Assembly (NCBI GenBank): GCA_900068845.1
Contig: CEFQ01000005.1
Location: forward strand, 1 to 64,000
DNA: 64,000 bases
Reading direction: 5' to 3'
Source of the DNA: Enterobacter ludwigii
Lineage (GTDB): Bacteria > Pseudomonadota > Gammaproteobacteria > Enterobacterales > Enterobacteriaceae
Numbering within the stretch: position 1 is the first letter of the stretch; the number at the start of each line of letters is the position of its first letter. Shown piece after piece: positions 46,005 to 54,615 of this stretch. Both the position numbers and the translations under genes were made by a program. The notes under the pieces are model-generated. The model was not told where the DNA came from. It did not search any database and was given only the letters and a program-made list of their open reading frames with translations.

Positions 46005-46214
46005 TTAACGGCTCACTTCATGACCAATTAAACCACCGATGGCTGCGCCGCCGAGCGTGCCGAAGGTGCTGCCGCCGGTTAATACCGCCCCGCCTACCGC
46101 ACCAACACCGGCGCCAATTGCGGTATTTCGGCCACGATGCGACATACCGCAAGCGGTAACAGAAAACATCACCAACATAACAATAGCAATTTTACAGCTG
46201 CGTTTTAAAAGCAT
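46005..46214 (-). CDS. osmB: OsmB-like glycine-zipper lipoprotein
   Basis: 69-residue small lipoprotein. The signal MLLKRSCKIAIVMLVMFSVTAC ends in a lipobox (VTAC). The mature part GRNTAIGAGVGAVGGAVL and GTLGGAAIGGLIGHEV is the two-transmembrane glycine zipper of E. coli OsmB, almost residue for residue. Outer-membrane anchored and osmotically or envelope-stress induced in E. coli (known). ATG 46214 has AGG at proper spacing; 46232 is rejected. Confidence 0.88.
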   Translation of the reverse strand: MLLKRSCKIAIVMLVMFSVTACGMSHRGRNTAIGAGVGAVGGAVLTGGSTFGTLGGAAIGGLIGHEVSR

Positions 46215-46413
46215 ACAAAGCCTCACTGCCATGAATGTATGGCATGCAAAAGTGTTGATTTGATTGTTGTTAAAATACCCAATCTGTTGTGACTGGCACT
46301 GCTCGTCGGCGTGAATTTAAGGTGTTTTGATATCAGGCGGAAGGTAAAAATTCCTATTTAGTGTTGGCACTAGCGAAGCGGCTAAACCACAGCCGCAATG
46401 CGATTTTTTTTTT

Positions 46414-47145
46414 CTAGGCCGCAGTCCGTTTAACGCGCACCACGGTTCTGACCATCGCCAGCGTGGCAACAATCACTAATATGCCACCCACCATCGCCAT
46501 GGCTTTAAAACCGAGATGTTTAAACATCAGCAAACCGACAATACCGCCAATCAGGAAGGAGAAAATGGTGGTCAGATGCGTCCATAACTGACGTTTCTGG
46601 CCCGAGATGTTTTTTGAGGGATCGCGGCGAAACAGCGCGGCTATTACGGATGCCAGGGATATCCCCGCATCTGTCAGCGTGCCGGTAATATGGGTTGAAC
46701 GTACGCGGCCATTGGATAATTGCGTTGACGTTGAATTATGTACGCCCATCAGGAAGCCCAGAATCACAATGACTTCGCGATTATTAGCCGATGAATAAAA
46801 GAACATTTCAAACAGCGATAACACGATTAAAGCAAGCCCTTCAGCCCACAGTATTTGGCAAAATATAATACGATTGCCATTCGCTAAACCGCTGATCACC
46901 ACCATTCTCGCTGTAACCGCACCACAAACAAAGGCAAACAGGATAGTGGCCAAAAAGGTGATGTCGCGGAAATTAACGTTCGACACTTCGCTGGATAATT
47001 GTGAGGTATTCCCTGACATGTGTGAGGGGAAAAAGCCAAACGCCCCCAAGGCGATCGCATTGAGCACGCCGGCAGCAGTGGCGAGCCACATTGCCAGATT
47101 CCTGTCCTCATCATGCGTTCGTGTGCGTTTAAGTTTAATCAGCAT
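46414..47145 (-). CDS. DUF1275 (YoaK-like) membrane protein
   Basis: 243 residues, about six segments. The DUF1275 signature is visible as LGAFGFFPSHMSGNTSQLSSEV (about 34-55) and GVHNSTSTQLSNGRVRSTHITGTLTDAGISLA (about 134-165). Function of the family is unknown; transport or a membrane enzyme have been guessed. ATG 47145 has GAGG six bases upstream and is preferred to 47160. A+T-rich gap upstream (47161-47312) shows nothing else. Confidence 0.82.
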   Translation of the reverse strand: MLIKLKRTRTHDEDRNLAMWLATAAGVLNAIALGAFGFFPSHMSGNTSQLSSEVSNVNFRDITFLATILFAFVCGAVTARMVVISGLANGNRIIFCQILWAEGLALIVLSLFEMFFYSSANNREVIVILGFLMGVHNSTSTQLSNGRVRSTHITGTLTDAGISLASVIAALFRRDPSKNISGQKRQLWTHLTTIFSFLIGGIVGLLMFKHLGFKAMAMVGGILVIVATLAMVRTVVRVKRTAA

Positions 47146-47312
47146 CAGATACCTCATCATTCTGAAATAGGGCCGAAATATAAACTTAGAGCAATTTGGG
47201 AAATTAATAGCCAGGAAACCCCTGAATATTTATTAAGAGTGTTAAAGAAACTAAAAAAAGCAATCAAGTTTGTAGTTATTTAAATTAACGTAAATTATCG
47301 GATGTAAATATC

Positions 47313-47335
47313 GGTCGCCATAAATGGCGCCCCTA
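47313..47335. repeat. Intergenic palindrome, GGTCGCCAT family, copy 1
   Basis: GGTCGCCATAAATGGCGCCCCTA is an imperfect copy of the GGTCGCCAT-ATGGCGACC unit. It includes the stop codon of the DeoR gene at 47333, so the repeat contributes the coding end. Confidence 0.75.
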
Positions 47336-48193
47336 GAGAATGGAGGCGCTGTGCGTTTTCATCGGTGCAACGACGACATTCACGCCTAAATCCTGCATAC
47401 GACGCAAAATAGGCACCGGCGTGCCCTGATTGACAATCACCACATCAAATTCACTCAGATGAGCAAAGCGATGCAACGCTCGACGTTCAAACTTGGTGTT
47501 ATCCATCATCAAAATACGCTTCTGCGCGGCGTCAAACATCGCGCGCTTAGTCTCTACCGTTTCGGCGGATTGGTGGAACACTGCATCGTCGATGATCGCT
47601 GACATGCTGACGAAAAACACGTCGGCGCGCAGGCTGGCAATTTCATCCCGTGTCATGCGGCCCATGAACGCATTGCACCAGTGATAAAACTGTCCGCCCA
47701 GCCCCATCAGGGTGATATCGCGGCCGTTACGCAGCTCGTTCATTAAGGTCAAAGAGTTGGTGATCACCGTTAGCGGTGCGCGTGCCGAGAGCAGCCGCGC
47801 CATTTGCAGCACGGTAGTGGAATCATCAAGGAAAATCGCCTGACCCGGTTCGAGATAGCTGGCGGCCACATCGGCAATCGCCTGTTTCTCTTCCAGCTGA
47901 CGCGTGGCGCGATAGATATCGCTGGATTCAACCAGGCTGGTTGGCGTAGCAGACACCACGCCGCGCGATTTGTGCAGTAAGCCACGTTCTACCATTTCGT
48001 CGATATCACGATGCGCGGTCATCAAACTGATACCGAAGCGTTCGGTGATATCTTCGATGCGGATCGCCCCTTCGGCCATCACCGCTTCGGCGATTAACTG
48101 GCGACGGGCCAGCTGGCGCGCCTGACGGCTATCGCTGGGTAAGGCTTCGGCCATAAACACATTAAGGGAAGAGTCCTGCGGGTTGTGCGCCAT
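47333..48193 (-). CDS. DeoR-family regulator of the erythritol-type ABC locus
   Basis: 286 residues. The DeoR helix-turn-helix is RIEDITERFGISLMTAHRDIDEMVERGLLHKSRGVV (about 45-80). The sensor domain has DDSTTVLQMARLL (about 122), the phosphosugar-binding ITNSLTLMNEL and LMGLGGQFYHWCNAFMG. It has an N-terminal extension of about 25 residues compared with GlpR. It follows the binding-protein gene on the same strand after a repeat-filled 153-base gap. Likely senses a sugar phosphate and controls the transporter (inference). Confidence 0.85.
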   Translation of the reverse strand: MAHNPQDSSLNVFMAEALPSDSRQARQLARRQLIAEAVMAEGAIRIEDITERFGISLMTAHRDIDEMVERGLLHKSRGVVSATPTSLVESSDIYRATRQLEEKQAIADVAASYLEPGQAIFLDDSTTVLQMARLLSARAPLTVITNSLTLMNELRNGRDITLMGLGGQFYHWCNAFMGRMTRDEIASLRADVFFVSMSAIIDDAVFHQSAETVETKRAMFDAAQKRILMMDNTKFERRALHRFAHLSEFDVVIVNQGTPVPILRRMQDLGVNVVVAPMKTHSASIL

Positions 48194-48269
48194 ATTTTAT
48201 CCGGTGTGAAGCGAAAAGCGGGTTCGGCACTCATTACAGCGTTTAAACCATGTTTTGGCAAATTGTCCT

Positions 48270-48338
48270 GGTGCGCATTAATGCGCACCCTACAAAATCC
48301 GCATAGGTCTGTTGTAGGGTCGCCATTTATGGCGACCA
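48270..48338. repeat. Double palindrome between DeoR and binding-protein genes
   Basis: GGTGCGCATTAATGCGCACC (48270-48289) is a perfect 20-base palindrome. GGTCGCCATTTATGGCGACC (48319-48338) is a near-perfect palindrome, each flanked by CCCTAC/GTAGGG. Together they make a pair of hairpins directly after the binding-protein stop, which could shield the mRNA 3' end and lower read-through. Confidence 0.85.
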
Positions 48339-48346
48339 GGTTTAAC

Positions 48347-49294
48347 TTACTGCTTCAACACAAACGGCGAAGCGAAGTTGCCCGCATTCTCTTTGGTGAT
48401 CAGAATGCAGTCAAACAGCTGCTTCTCGGAGGCCGCACCGGTTTTGCCGGTTTTCAGGAAACTGTCCGCCTGCTCAACCGCTTTCTGTGCGAATTGCGCC
48501 ACCGGCTGCATCACGGTATAGGCCAGCGTACCGGCTTTCACTGCGTCAACTGCATCCGGCGAACCGTCAAAACCGCCCACTTTGATCTGATTCAGCTTAC
48601 CGGCTTCTTTAAGCGCCGCGATCGCGCCCAGTGCCATTTCGTCGTTGCCGCTGATGACACCTTTGATGTTGGGATTGGCCTGTAGCAGCGACTGCATTTT
48701 GTTGAAGCCCTGCGTACGATCCCAGTTTGCCACTTCCTGTCCCACTTTTTTCAGCGTGGGATATTGCGTCAGCACGGTATCAAAACCGTTGGCGCGGGTG
48801 GCGGCATTGTTATCGGACGGCGGCCCCACCAGCTCAACATAATTAGCGCTATCGCCCACCTGCTTCACCCACTCCATCGCACCGACTGCCGCGCCCTGCG
48901 CGTTGTTAGAGACCAACTGCGCTTTGGCGAGGCCGCTCTGGTTGAGCTCGGCGTTGATGATAAATACCGGAATGTTGGCGGCGATGGCCTTTTTCACCGA
49001 ACCGACCGAACCATCAGCATTCGCCGGGTCGAGAATAATCGCTTTTGATTTGTTGGTAATCGCCGTATCAATCAGCTGGCTTTCAGTGTTGGTATCGCCT
49101 TTGTGGGCGCTGACTTTGGCGCTGTAGCCAAGCTTCTCAGCGGCCTTCTGCGCTACCTGACCTTCTGTCAGCCAGTAAGGGTTGGAAGGATCGTTAACGA
49201 TGATGGTCATTAACCCGTTATCTGCCCAGGTGGGTGCAGCAAACGTGGTGATGGCCATAGCTGCGGCCGCGATGAAGAGACGTTTTGTGAACAT
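48347..49294 (-). CDS. Periplasmic sugar-binding protein, RbsB-like (EryG-type)
   Basis: 315-residue exported protein. The signal peptide is FTKRLFIAAAAMAITTFAAPTWA. Pentose/polyol-binding features include TIIVNDPSNPYWLTEGQVAQKAAEKLGY, AIILDPANADGSVGSVKKA (about 86-104), GPPSDNNAATRANGF (about 157) and ISGNDEMALGAIAALKEAG. Distal gene of DUF2291-ATPase-permease-SBP. Divergent eryABCD indicates erythritol or a related tetritol as ligand (inference). Confidence 0.88.
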   Translation of the reverse strand: MFTKRLFIAAAAMAITTFAAPTWADNGLMTIIVNDPSNPYWLTEGQVAQKAAEKLGYSAKVSAHKGDTNTESQLIDTAITNKSKAIILDPANADGSVGSVKKAIAANIPVFIINAELNQSGLAKAQLVSNNAQGAAVGAMEWVKQVGDSANYVELVGPPSDNNAATRANGFDTVLTQYPTLKKVGQEVANWDRTQGFNKMQSLLQANPNIKGVISGNDEMALGAIAALKEAGKLNQIKVGGFDGSPDAVDAVKAGTLAYTVMQPVAQFAQKAVEQADSFLKTGKTGAASEKQLFDCILITKENAGNFASPFVLKQ

Positions 49295-49367
49295 AGTTGG
49301 TGCTCCGTTATTATTAGGGGTACAGGTTTTACGGATATCCGCACGCTGCTGAAACAGCGCACGTGAG

Positions 49368-50423
49368 TTAGCGAGCGCGCCGTCCGTATTGCAGAGTGTT
49401 GAGCAATACCGCCAGCACGATCACGGCACCGGTGAACACCGTCTGCCAGTAAGCAGAGACGCCGATAATCACCAGGCCATCAGAGAGAAAACCAATCACA
49501 AATGCGCCAAGCAGCGTGCCGCGCACGTTGCCGCGTCCACCTGTTAAGGCCGCGCCACCAATCACTACCGCCGCAATCGCGGTGAGTTCATAAGTGGTAC
49601 CGGCGGTTGGCCCCGCCGAGGTGAGCTGTGAGGAGAGCACCAGTCCCGCCAAGGCGGCGCAGACGCCGGATAGCACATAGACGCTGATTTTGATGCGTTT
49701 CACCGGCACACCCGACAGATCGGCCGCACGTTCGTTACCGCCGGACGAATACAGCCAGCGACCAAATGCCGAACGGCTGAGCAGGAAACCACAGGCCAGT
49801 GCCACCACGCCCAGCACCAACACGCCAACCGGGATGTTGAAGATGCGATTAAAGCCGAGCCAGTCGAAGCCGGTATTCCCCAGCGCCTCGCTACCGGAGA
49901 GTTTGTTGTAGGTCAGGCCGTTGGTGATCAGCAGCGCAATACCGCGCGCCACATACATGGTGCCCAGCGTGGCGACGAAGGCCGGAACGCGGAACCAGGC
50001 GATCAGCACGCCGTTCACCAGGCCCACCAGCGCCCCCACCACCAGCGTTAAGATCGCCACTGCCCACACTGGCAGATAGAGCACCACGCCGAGCGCTTCC
50101 AGATTGATGCCCTGCATCATAAATCCAGCCATCACGCCGGCCAGACCGAGCGTGGATCCCACCGACAAATCAATGCCGCCGTTAAGAATGACCAGCAGCA
50201 TGCCGATCGCCGGTAAGCCGAAGATCGCCACATGTGACGCCATGGTCAGGAAGTTGGCACCGGTAAAATAGTTAGGCGACAGGAAGGAGAAGGTGGCGAT
50301 AATCACCAGCAGCGCGATAAATGCGCGCCCTTCCAGCAGCAGACGCGCCACATTCAGCTGCTTGTCGCTCTTTTTCCTGGTTATCACCGGCGGCGTATCC
50401 AGCGTTTGTGTTCTGTCACTCAT
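49368..50423 (-). CDS. ABC sugar permease, RbsC-like (EryF-type)
   Basis: 351-residue inner-membrane permease with about ten segments. ILNGGIDLSVGSTLGLAGVMAG (about 78-99) is the RbsC signature, as are FVATLGTMYVARGIALLITNG and TYELTAIAAVVIGGAALTGGRGNVRGTLLGA (about 276). The frame starts at 50453, but ATG 50423 has GGAG eight bases upstream. Lies 22 bases after the ATPase gene. Confidence 0.9.
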   Translation of the reverse strand: MSDRTQTLDTPPVITRKKSDKQLNVARLLLEGRAFIALLVIIATFSFLSPNYFTGANFLTMASHVAIFGLPAIGMLLVILNGGIDLSVGSTLGLAGVMAGFMMQGINLEALGVVLYLPVWAVAILTLVVGALVGLVNGVLIAWFRVPAFVATLGTMYVARGIALLITNGLTYNKLSGSEALGNTGFDWLGFNRIFNIPVGVLVLGVVALACGFLLSRSAFGRWLYSSGGNERAADLSGVPVKRIKISVYVLSGVCAALAGLVLSSQLTSAGPTAGTTYELTAIAAVVIGGAALTGGRGNVRGTLLGAFVIGFLSDGLVIIGVSAYWQTVFTGAVIVLAVLLNTLQYGRRAR

Positions 50424-50445
50424 ACCTTTTGCTCCACTTTTCATG

Positions 50446-51984
50446 TCATGCAACCAGAGACTCGCCTGAAGCGGCCATAATGCGTTCTTTACTGACGCTC
50501 GCGTCGAAGATGGCAGAGATGCGCCCTTTGCTCATCACCACAATGCGATGCGCAATACTCAGGCACTCACCCACTTCCGACGTGGTATAAACCACCGCCA
50601 GCCCCTTTTTGGCGTTCTCGGCTAACAGGCGAAACACTTCCGCTTTCGCGCCGATATCGATACCGCGGCTCGGCTCATCCAGCAAAATCACTTTCGGACG
50701 CGTGGCGAGCATTTTGCCAATCACCACTTTTTGCTGGTTACCGCCGGAGAGCGAGCCAATCGCCGCTTCACCGCCGGCGGTTTTCACCGTGACGTTGCGA
50801 ATGCTGTCATTGACCAGCTGTTTTTCCCGGCTTCTGGAGAGCACCAGCCCGCGCACAAAGTCGCCGATGCTGGCGAGCGACAGGTTCTCGCCCACCGACA
50901 TGGTTTGCACCAGGCCATCCCGCTGCCGATCTTCCGGTACCAGCGCCAGCCCAATTTCAATGCGTTGGGAAATGTTGAGCGAGGAGATCTCGGTGTCCTG
51001 CAACAGAATGTGGCCGCTACTTTGCTGCAAGCGTCCGGCGATGCACTCCAGCAGCTCGGTGCGGCCCGCACCCATCAGGCCGTAAATGCAGACGATCTCT
51101 CCGGCTTGTACCGCCAGCGATAAGTTATCCACCAGCCGTATGCCGGTTTTACTTTTCAGCGTCAGATCCTGCACCGTGAGCGCCGGTAGCCCAAAGTCGT
51201 AACCCTGTGGCGGCGAACCCAAATCAAAATGATCGCCGACCATGTTGCGCACGATCCATTCCAGATCGATCTCATCGCGTTTGGCATAAGCGGTCATCAC
51301 GCCATCGCGCAGCACCACTGCCCGATCGGTAATTTCCAGCGCCTCTTCCAGATGATGCGAGATATAGACAATCGCCACACCCTGACTGGTTAAATCGCGG
51401 ATCACCTGGAACAGCACCGCCACTTCCGCTGCGCTCAGTGCCGAGGTCGGTTCATCCATAATCAGAATCTGCGAATTGACCGACAGCGCGCGCGCAATCT
51501 CCACAATCTGCTGCTGGCCAAGACGCAGGTTCTCTACCGGCGTCAGCGGATCGATCTCCTCTTCCAGCGCGGCCATCAGGTGCGCCGTCACGCGCGCTTC
51601 TTCGGCATAATCGACGCCGCCCGGCTTCATGATTTCGCGGCCCATAAAGATGTTGTCGCGCACGTTCATATTCGGCGCGAGATTAAGCTCCTGATGAATA
51701 ATCGAGATGCCGCAGTCACGCGCTTCGGTGGCGGATCGAAAGGTCTTCTCCTCGCCGTGTAATAAGATTTCCCCGGTTGTTGGCGTAATTACACCAGACA
51801 AAATTTTCATCAGCGTCGATTTACCCGCGCCGTTCTCACCAAACAGCGTGGTCACTTCGCCGCGGCGAATTTCGAAATTGACGCCTTTCAGCGCGTGTGT
51901 GGAGCCGTAGGTTTTGCTGACGTTGCGCGCCTGCAGGATCACTTCACCTTTGAGCAAGGCGGGATTGACATTGAACGGTTTCAT
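50446..51984 (-). CDS. Double-domain sugar ABC ATPase, RbsA-like (EryE-type)
   Basis: 512 residues, two ATPase domains. Domain 1 has Walker A GENGAGKST (about 49), LRLGQQQIVEIARAL in the signature place and LIMDEPTSALS. Domain 2 has a degenerate P-loop GLMGAGRTE and signature LSGGNQQKVVIGKML with LLDEPSRGID. A degenerate second site is usual for RbsA/MglA. It overlaps the DUF2291 gene by four bases, so it is translationally coupled. Confidence 0.9.
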   Translation of the reverse strand: MKPFNVNPALLKGEVILQARNVSKTYGSTHALKGVNFEIRRGEVTTLFGENGAGKSTLMKILSGVITPTTGEILLHGEEKTFRSATEARDCGISIIHQELNLAPNMNVRDNIFMGREIMKPGGVDYAEEARVTAHLMAALEEEIDPLTPVENLRLGQQQIVEIARALSVNSQILIMDEPTSALSAAEVAVLFQVIRDLTSQGVAIVYISHHLEEALEITDRAVVLRDGVMTAYAKRDEIDLEWIVRNMVGDHFDLGSPPQGYDFGLPALTVQDLTLKSKTGIRLVDNLSLAVQAGEIVCIYGLMGAGRTELLECIAGRLQQSSGHILLQDTEISSLNISQRIEIGLALVPEDRQRDGLVQTMSVGENLSLASIGDFVRGLVLSRSREKQLVNDSIRNVTVKTAGGEAAIGSLSGGNQQKVVIGKMLATRPKVILLDEPSRGIDIGAKAEVFRLLAENAKKGLAVVYTTSEVGECLSIAHRIVVMSKGRISAIFDASVSKERIMAASGESLVA

Positions 51985-52634
51985 TTCACCTCCATGCTGA
52001 CCGGCGTCACCATCCAGTTCTTCGCGTTTAGTAAGCGGAACACGCCAACCACCTGCACGGTTTTGCCCGGTAACGCATCGCGATCCAGCTTGTCGAGCAC
52101 CGCGCTTTTCATCGCGCGATTGATCGCCGAACCGGCATTTTGATAGTCGATTTGATTAGTGAAATCGCCGAACTGAATCTTGCCGCTGGCGTCTCGCAGG
52201 TCGGTGCCGGTAATCGCCGGACCGGTTTGTAGCCGCACTTGCATATCTGCCGGTAAGCCATCGATTTTCAGCGGAAAGATGCCCATCTGGCCCGCTTGCA
52301 CCACGCCTGCGAACTTAATGGCGAATACCGGCAGCGGCGCGCCCACGCCATATTTTTGCACCGCTTCCTGCTGATTCGTTTGCAGCGCGTCGGCTACGAT
52401 TTTTGCCTCGACTGCGCGTGACGTCACATCCTGCTGAATCGTTGGGAAGGTTTTCTGACCATAACTGTCGGGCGAGAAGCCCTGCTCCTGCACGTCGTCG
52501 GCGGAGCCCATTTTGACGACTTTCGTGTCGAGTGCCATCGCGGCGATTACCGCGATCACCACCACGCCGATGGCGGTATAGCGCCGGACGCGCTTACGTG
52601 AGATTTGCTGGGCCTGGATTGAGACATCGGACAT
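51981..52634 (-). CDS. DUF2291 membrane-anchored protein of the erythritol-type transporter
   Basis: 217 residues. One N-terminal transmembrane segment (TAIGVVVIAVIAAMALDTKVV, about 21-41) with basic residues before it suggests a periplasmic domain anchored in the inner membrane. GFSPDSYGQKTFPTIQQDVTSRAVEA and the C-terminal VQVVGVFRLLNAKNWMVTPV mark DUF2291. Genes of this family repeatedly accompany RbsABC-type systems; the function is unknown. First gene of the leftward operon. ATG 52634 has AGAGG seven bases upstream and is preferred to 52655. Confidence 0.8.
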   Translation of the reverse strand: MSDVSIQAQQISRKRVRRYTAIGVVVIAVIAAMALDTKVVKMGSADDVQEQGFSPDSYGQKTFPTIQQDVTSRAVEAKIVADALQTNQQEAVQKYGVGAPLPVFAIKFAGVVQAGQMGIFPLKIDGLPADMQVRLQTGPAITGTDLRDASGKIQFGDFTNQIDYQNAGSAINRAMKSAVLDKLDRDALPGKTVQVVGVFRLLNAKNWMVTPVSMEVK

Positions 52635-53057
52635 AACATGACCTCTCACTGACATCAGCTGCGATATTCGCGCTGATAATGTTATAAGTGTGATAACTTG
52701 TGTGATGAGAATTGTGCTGATGTGACTAAATTGTCAACAGGTGTCGCGCAATTTTTTCAGGACAGCGATCTGGATCGCTTAATTGATGTCGGCCACGTCA
52801 CAAACTGCATTAAACCGCGCCCCGCAAGCCTTTTTAACCTGGTTCATCATTTCTCATCGTGAGTTTTTAACACCTAATTCGTGATCGCCTTCGCTATCCG
52901 GAGTGAAATTTATTGGTTTTATCGAAAAATAATACAGATGATATGTTATCTCAGTGAGAAGTGGTGTAAGACATTATTTAGCAAATTCATCACAGGTCGT
53001 TAACAGCTTTAGGCGGTAGCGACGATGAACTGAACTCTTCTTCTTTCGGAGGTGTAT
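52635..53057. promoter_or_regulatory. Divergent control region between the ABC operon and eryABCD
   Basis: This 423-base A+T-rich gap has no supported gene. GTTAT-N7-ATAAC at 52681-52697 is an inverted repeat close to the DUF2291 start, followed by several TGATGTG/TGTGATGA words, and GATGATATGTTATCT stands near 52938. These are candidate sites for EryD and the DeoR proteins. A GGAGG site for eryA is at 53048-53052. Confidence 0.4.
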
Positions 53058-54605
53058 GTGGACAGTGGCGATATCATTCTGGGTCTGGATTCCGGCACCT
53101 CGGTGGTTAAAGCGGTGGCGTTTGATCTGGAAGGCACGCAACTGGCATGCGCATCGGTGCGCAACCGTTATTACCGCAGCGAAGGCGGCGCAGCGCAGCA
53201 GTCAATGAGCCAAACCTGGCAGGATGCGCTCACGGCGATTCGCAATCTGAGTGAGCGCATCGACAACCTCGCCGCGCGTGTTGTGACGGTTGCCGTCACC
53301 GCACAAGGCGACGGCAGCTGGCTGGTAGGTGCGCACAATCAGCCGGTTGGCGATGCGTGGATCTGGCTGGATGCGCGTGCGGCGCCGACGGTAGAAAAAC
53401 TCAATCAGCATCCGTTAGCCGCCGCACGCTTCAGCGCCACCGGCACCGGACTCAACACCTGCCAGCAGGGAGCGCAGCTGGCGCACATGGATCACTTTTA
53501 TCCCGAGCTGTTAGCCAACAGCGAAGTGGCGCTGCACTGCAAAGATTGGCTCTACCTCAACCTCACTGGCATTCGCGCCACCGATCCTTCCGAGGCCAGC
53601 TTTACCTTTGGTAACTTCCGCCACCAGCGTTATGACGACCAGGTGATTGCCGCGTTGGGGCTGGAACAGCGTCGCCATCTGCTGCCGGAGATAATTGAAG
53701 GCACCGAAACCACCCATCCGTTAACCGCTGAAGCAGCGCAGGCCACCGGTTTACGTGCCGGTACACCTGTCTGCCTCGGCTATGTCGATATGGCGATGAC
53801 CGCGCTTGGCGCGGGTGTGCACACCGGCGAAGCCAATACCGCTTGCTCCATTGTTGGATCAACCGGCGTGCATCTGCGCAGCGTCACCATTGACGACGTG
53901 TGGCTTAATCCGGCGCAAACCGGCTACGTGATTCCGCTGCCCTGGCCGGGATATGTCACGCAGGTGCAAACCAACATGGCATCAACACTCAATCTCGACT
54001 GGTTGCTGAATCTCGCCAGCGAACTGCTTAACAGCTTTGGTTGTGAAATCGATCATGCCCGTTTGGTGAGCCATATCGATCGTTGGCTCAATGCCGCGCA
54101 ACCCGGCAGCCTGCTCTATCACCCTTATATTTCGATTGCTGGTGAGCGCGGGCCGTTTGTCAATGCCGAGGCGCGCGCCAGTTTTACCGGCCTGAGTTAC
54201 ACCCACAATTTTGGCGATCTGGTGCGGGCGGTCATTGAAGGCATCGGTTTTGCGGCACGCGATTGTTATCAGGCGATGGGCAGTTTACCGGGCGAAATCC
54301 GTTTAACCGGCGGCGCGGTGCGTTCGCAGCCGTTACGCCAGATTTTGTCTGCCTGCATTGGTGCGCCGGTGCGCATCAGCCAGCGTGACGAAGCCGGCGC
54401 GGCCGGTGCCGCGATGATGGCGGCAGTGGCGATTGGCGCTTATCCGTCGATGGAGAGCTGCGTCAAAACCTGGGTTGTGCCGCTACTGGATGCGCCAGAA
54501 GCGCCCGCTAGCGAACTGATGCAGCGCTATGACCCGCTTTTCCACACCTATCAGCAGATGCGTAACGATCTGCCTGCCGCCTGGCACGCGCTAAAACAGT
54601 TTTGA
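53058..54605 (+). CDS. eryA: FGGY-family erythritol kinase EryA
   Basis: 515-residue carbohydrate kinase. FGGY motifs in order: LGLDSGTSVVKAVAFDLEG (about 6-24), DAWIWLDARAAPTVEKL (about 100), CSIVGSTGVH (about 264), and the ATP site RLTGGAVRSQPLRQILSA (about 414) with GAAGAAMMAAVAIG. Position ahead of eryB, eryC and eryD identifies it as erythritol kinase, giving L-erythritol 4-phosphate (known pathway). The GTG at 53058 is five bases after GGAGG; 53052 overlaps that site. Confidence 0.88.
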   Translation: MDSGDIILGLDSGTSVVKAVAFDLEGTQLACASVRNRYYRSEGGAAQQSMSQTWQDALTAIRNLSERIDNLAARVVTVAVTAQGDGSWLVGAHNQPVGDAWIWLDARAAPTVEKLNQHPLAAARFSATGTGLNTCQQGAQLAHMDHFYPELLANSEVALHCKDWLYLNLTGIRATDPSEASFTFGNFRHQRYDDQVIAALGLEQRRHLLPEIIEGTETTHPLTAEAAQATGLRAGTPVCLGYVDMAMTALGAGVHTGEANTACSIVGSTGVHLRSVTIDDVWLNPAQTGYVIPLPWPGYVTQVQTNMASTLNLDWLLNLASELLNSFGCEIDHARLVSHIDRWLNAAQPGSLLYHPYISIAGERGPFVNAEARASFTGLSYTHNFGDLVRAVIEGIGFAARDCYQAMGSLPGEIRLTGGAVRSQPLRQILSACIGAPVRISQRDEAGAAGAAMMAAVAIGAYPSMESCVKTWVVPLLDAPEAPASELMQRYDPLFHTYQQMRNDLPAAWHALKQF

Positions 54606-54615
54606 GGAGTAAATC

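Noticed and set aside
53052..53057. GTG at 53052 as the eryA start
   Set aside because: It overlaps the GGAGG ribosome site; the GTG six bases later has proper spacing.
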